Below, piece by piece: positions 41,038 through 43,367 of a stretch of 43,367 bases of DNA (within the stretch, counting starts at the first letter, position 1; each line of letters begins with the position of its first letter). Under the pieces are notes generated by a model, which saw only the letters and a list, made by a program, of their open reading frames with translations, ran no database searches and was not told the origin of the DNA. This stretch comes from JAPLMW01 sp964619675 (GTDB lineage: Bacteria; Planctomycetota; Phycisphaerae; Sedimentisphaerales; UBA12454): assembly GCA_964619675.1 (NCBI GenBank), contig CAZUEO010000019.1, positions 1 to 43,367 on the forward strand, in the 5' to 3' direction. The translations under genes and the position numbers were made by a program.

Positions 41038-41673
41038 TTACGCGTCCGTCTCTTTCGGTCTATCCACTGGTTGCGGGGCTTTTTGCAGGATTTCGTCTGC
41101 AAGGCCGTATTCGATAGCTTCTTTTGCTTCGAGCCACAGGTTCCTGTCGCAGTCAGCGGTGATTTTTTCTATCGGTTTGCCGGTATGGTATGCGAGTATA
41201 TCATAAATTCTGCCGCGGATTCTGATGATTTCTTTTGCCTGGATATCGAGGTCGGTTGCAGGCCCTTCAAGAACACCGTTAATCAATGGCTGGTGCAGGA
41301 GTATTCTGCTGTTATTCAGCATAAATCTTTTTCCTTTTTCGCCTGCCGTAAAGAGTATTGCACCCATACTTGCCGCCTGGCCTACGCAGTATGTTGCTAC
41401 GGAACATCTTAAAAATCGCATCGTATCGTAAACGGCGAGTCCCGCTGTTACGGACCCGCCGGGCGAATTGACATAGAAGTTGATATCGCTTTTGCTGTCT
41501 TCATTGCTCAAAAACAGCATTTGAGCGATTATAAGGTTTGCCGACTCATCATCGAGCTGGCCGCCGAGGAAAACTATTCTGTCCTTCAGAAGTCTTGAAT
41601 AAATGTCATAAGCTCGTTCTCCGCGTCCGGTTTTTTCAACTACTATTGGCACAAGATTCTGGTTTAAAGTCAT
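41038..41673 (-). CDS. clpP: ATP-dependent Clp protease proteolytic subunit (second copy)
   Basis: ClpP forms the tetradecameric serine protease chamber fed by ClpX or ClpA. The 211-aa protein has the Ser-His-Asp triad: Ser102 (GQAASMGA), His127 (RILLHQP) and Asp176 (TADCDR). The handle region and YVNSPGGSVTAG oligomer strand are typical. It lies 66 bases after the other clpP on the same strand, with a hairpin repeat in the gap. A good AAGGG precedes the ATG. No clpX is in the window. The two copies are different enough to be an old duplication and may form mixed rings (inference). Confidence 0.95.
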   Translation of the reverse strand: MTLNQNLVPIVVEKTGRGERAYDIYSRLLKDRIVFLGGQLDDESANLIIAQMLFLSNEDSKSDINFYVNSPGGSVTAGLAVYDTMRFLRCSVATYCVGQAASMGAILFTAGEKGKRFMLNNSRILLHQPLINGVLEGPATDLDIQAKEIIRIRGRIYDILAYHTGKPIEKITADCDRNLWLEAKEAIEYGLADEILQKAPQPVDRPKETDA

Positions 41674-41695
41674 CTTTTTCCCTTTTCTTTTTTAT

Positions 41696-41735
41696 AACCA
41701 CGGATTACTCTGCGTAATCCGTGAAATCCGTGGTT
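41696..41735. repeat. palindromic repeat between the two clpP genes
   Basis: AACCACGGATT (41696-41706) is inverted as AATCCGTGGTT (41725-41735), and a competing hairpin pairs CACGGATTA (41699-41707) with TAATCCGTG (41715-41723) around a 7-base loop. Copies of the same CCACGGATTA unit occur at about 42601. Confidence 0.6.
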
Positions 41736-41739
41736 CTTT

Positions 41740-42381
41740 TCACTTTTTACCTTTCCCTTTTTTGTCGCCTTCTGCTTCGTGCAGAACTTCATCGATTAAG
41801 CCGTATTCTTTTGCTTCCTGGGCTGTCATATATCTGTCGCGTTCTGTTTCAGCGGTAATTCTTTCAATTGGCTGTCCTGTATGCTTGGAAAGAATTTCAT
41901 TTATCATTTGTTTTATTTTTAGAATTTCCTCTGCCTGAATTTTGATATCCGCCGCTTGTCCGTAAATACCGCCATAAGGCTGATGAACCATGATTTTTGC
42001 ATGTGGCAGGGAGTGGCGTTTTCCTTTTTCGCCTGCGGCGAGGATGATTGCTGCACCTGATTCCGCCCGGCCTACGCAATAAGTCGCAACAGGCGAGCCG
42101 ATAAAACACATCGTGTCGTAAACCGCCATCGTATCGTCAACACTGCCGCCAGGCGAATTTATGTATAAACTAATCTCACTGCCACGCTTTTGATTGTCGA
42201 GATATAACATCTTCATAATAACGGCCGCCGCTAAACTATAGGAAATCTCCCCTATCATAAAGATAATCCTGTTCTCCAACAACATATCATCCAACGTCAT
42301 CTCCCGCGTACGCTGATACTGCATAACCTGAAGCTTCGGGTCGATATTCTTTATCAGATTCTTCTGCGGCTCAATAAACAT
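41740..42381 (-). CDS. clpP: ATP-dependent Clp protease proteolytic subunit (first copy)
   Basis: A 213-aa ClpP with triad Ser108 (GRAESGAA), His133 (KIMVHQP) and Asp182 (ETERDRYMT). Next to the nucleophile the usual SMGA reads SGAA, a variant found in secondary ClpP forms. An N-terminal extension of about 25 residues (PQKNLIKNIDPKLQVMQYQRTREM) precedes the core; the normal protein is processed at a short prosequence. AAGGG precedes the ATG. Together with the downstream copy it gives a two-ClpP set, which in other bacteria can assemble hetero-oligomers. The C terminus is basic (KKGKGKK). Confidence 0.95.
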   Translation of the reverse strand: MFIEPQKNLIKNIDPKLQVMQYQRTREMTLDDMLLENRIIFMIGEISYSLAAAVIMKMLYLDNQKRGSEISLYINSPGGSVDDTMAVYDTMCFIGSPVATYCVGRAESGAAIILAAGEKGKRHSLPHAKIMVHQPYGGIYGQAADIKIQAEEILKIKQMINEILSKHTGQPIERITAETERDRYMTAQEAKEYGLIDEVLHEAEGDKKGKGKK

Positions 42382-43367
42382 TTTATTTCCCTTAAAAAGC
42401 CTTAAATAAAGGACTTATGGCCATTAAAAACGTACAAGCTATACTCTTTTATCGGCTATTTTCCCGTTTAACTTTTACCCACAAAGGCCATTTTTACAGC
42501 ATTATTCAATATCTTTACGGCTTCGTCAATAGAGATTTGTCCCGCCCAAAGGCAAACAGGAGAGGGAAATTGAAGATTGAAAAATGAAGATTGAAAATTT
42601 AACCACGGATTATGCAGTCGCTAGTCGCTGGTATCTAGTCGCTAGTAAAAAATATCAAATATCAAAAATAAAAATGCAAAATTGTGGAGTTCGCCTAACG
42701 GCGAGACCTTGTTTTTATATTTATTCACCACCGAGGACACGAAGGTCGCGAAGGTGTAAAGAATTCCGAATTACGAAATACGAATTCCTCCCTATGGGAC
42801 ACCTTACGGTGGAAACAATGTCGAATTACCAAAATTTAGAATGGCCAAAACAACGAAAAGAAAGCGAAAAACGATAGTTGATAACTATCAATCAAAATGT
42901 GGGAAGGCAGACATATAAAAAACATTGGACATTTAATATAAAATCAATAGTTGATAATTGTCAATCAAAGTGTGGGAGAGGTTCGGAATTGAAGATTTAA
43001 CCCCGATGAGATAACCGAAGCGGCATCTCACAGGGCAAGGATTGAAAATTGAAGATTTAGGAAAGCGTCAATCGGTTGCGGTTCCGCCGTCGCCAAGGGC
43101 TATGGCGAGACAAGTGCGCTGCTCGTTACGGCTAACGGAAAACGGTTGCGTATAAATCCGCCGGAGGCGGACGAGTTTTTTAAACACTGATCCCCGCCTG
43201 CGCGAGGATAAGTTTCACAGATTACGCAGATTTTTTGTTCACCACAGAGCTCACAGAGCACACAGAGGTTTTGCTTTAAGGCGGTGTTCTGCGAACACTG
43301 TAAAATTCAAAACAGCCCCTTTTTGAAGTTAAACTTCAACGGGCCTGTAATTGAATCTTTTACCGCT
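42382..43367. other. repeat-filled non-coding region
   Basis: No convincing gene is seen in nearly 1 kb. It is a patchwork of short dispersed repeats: ATTGAAGATTGAAAA units (42570, 43030), TAGTCGCTAGT units (42613-42647), a CACCGAGGACACGAAGGTCGCGAAGG unit (42727), paired dyads (42874, 42947), a GGTTGCG/GTTACG element (43069-43160), and CACAGAG units (43240-43265). An open reading frame at 42584-42877 spans these repeats and looks spurious. A short reading frame on the minus strand at about 42477-42560 may be a gene remnant. Confidence 0.6.
42874..42978. repeat. two direct copies of a dyad-containing element
   Basis: ATAGTTGATAACTATCAATC (42874) and ATAGTTGATAATTGTCAATC (42947) are 73 bases apart and each runs on into AAARTGTGGGA. 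The first has the perfect dyad TTGATA-AC-TATCAA, the second the near dyad TTGATAATTGTCAA. Confidence 0.55.

Noticed and set aside
42584..42877. Open reading frame of 97 codons on the plus strand
   Set aside because: It runs across several unrelated dispersed repeats, has no ribosome site and no protein-like pattern.

Overview
The window looks like a chromosomal stretch from a planctomycete of the class Phycisphaerae, perhaps Sedimentisphaerales. This is inference from gene content and needs phylogeny. The signs are a single-EF-hand dockerin-like C terminus on two secreted RCC1-repeat proteins, a DUF1573 protein, a planctomycete-type GH10-like protein, a reduced division gene cluster, MreBCD with PBP2 and no complete mur operon, and intergenic DNA filled with short dispersed repeats. 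There is no prophage, insertion sequence, CRISPR array or rRNA. Two tRNAs are present, neither with an encoded CCA.

Layout. 1-445: 3'-truncated MscS-type channel-like gene (minus). 713-3141: minus-strand operon of a GH10-like protein that has lost both catalytic glutamates, a ComEA-like HhH protein and a conserved hypothetical. 3219-5522: unknown cytoplasmic protein, membrane-anchored OB-fold protein and DUF1573 protein (minus). 5558-10256: purD translationally coupled to a giant AsmA-like protein. 10273-12281: RCC1/dockerin-like protein with its own promoter and terminator. 12299-13755: TPP riboswitch with an intrinsic terminator, then thiC. 13759-16109: M24 peptidase (minus) and rhomboid protease (plus), divergent. 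16392-19946: smc, facing tRNA-Leu. 20136-22534: proA-proB operon (minus).

22641-27359 is tRNA-Gly and then a division cluster: three-repeat MraZ operator, mraZ, an unrecognised 69-aa gene, rsmH, a membrane protein with two LysM domains, an FtsL-like candidate and ftsI. It converges on a minus-strand elongation operon (33087-27433): promoter, TM/coiled-coil/beta protein with MreC-like topology, a 55-aa membrane microprotein, mreB, mreC, mreD and mrdA (PBP2). Septal and lateral wall synthesis genes thus meet tail to tail, each cluster carrying membrane proteins not in the textbook set. I consider these four proteins the best candidates for something undescribed.

33114-36734 holds a beta-class DNA methyltransferase, lnt and a HEAT-repeat protein in overlapping frames. 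Then follow a secreted nitroreductase-family protein, a lipoprotein-mntA-hepT unit (toxin-antitoxin), a hairpin-rich non-coding block with a structured leader, a second RCC1/dockerin-like gene with strongly homogenised repeats, two clpP genes in tandem, and about 1 kb of repeat-filled non-coding DNA. Start codons are varied: TTG is used by smc, lnt, the coiled-coil protein and the FtsL candidate, and GTG by several others.
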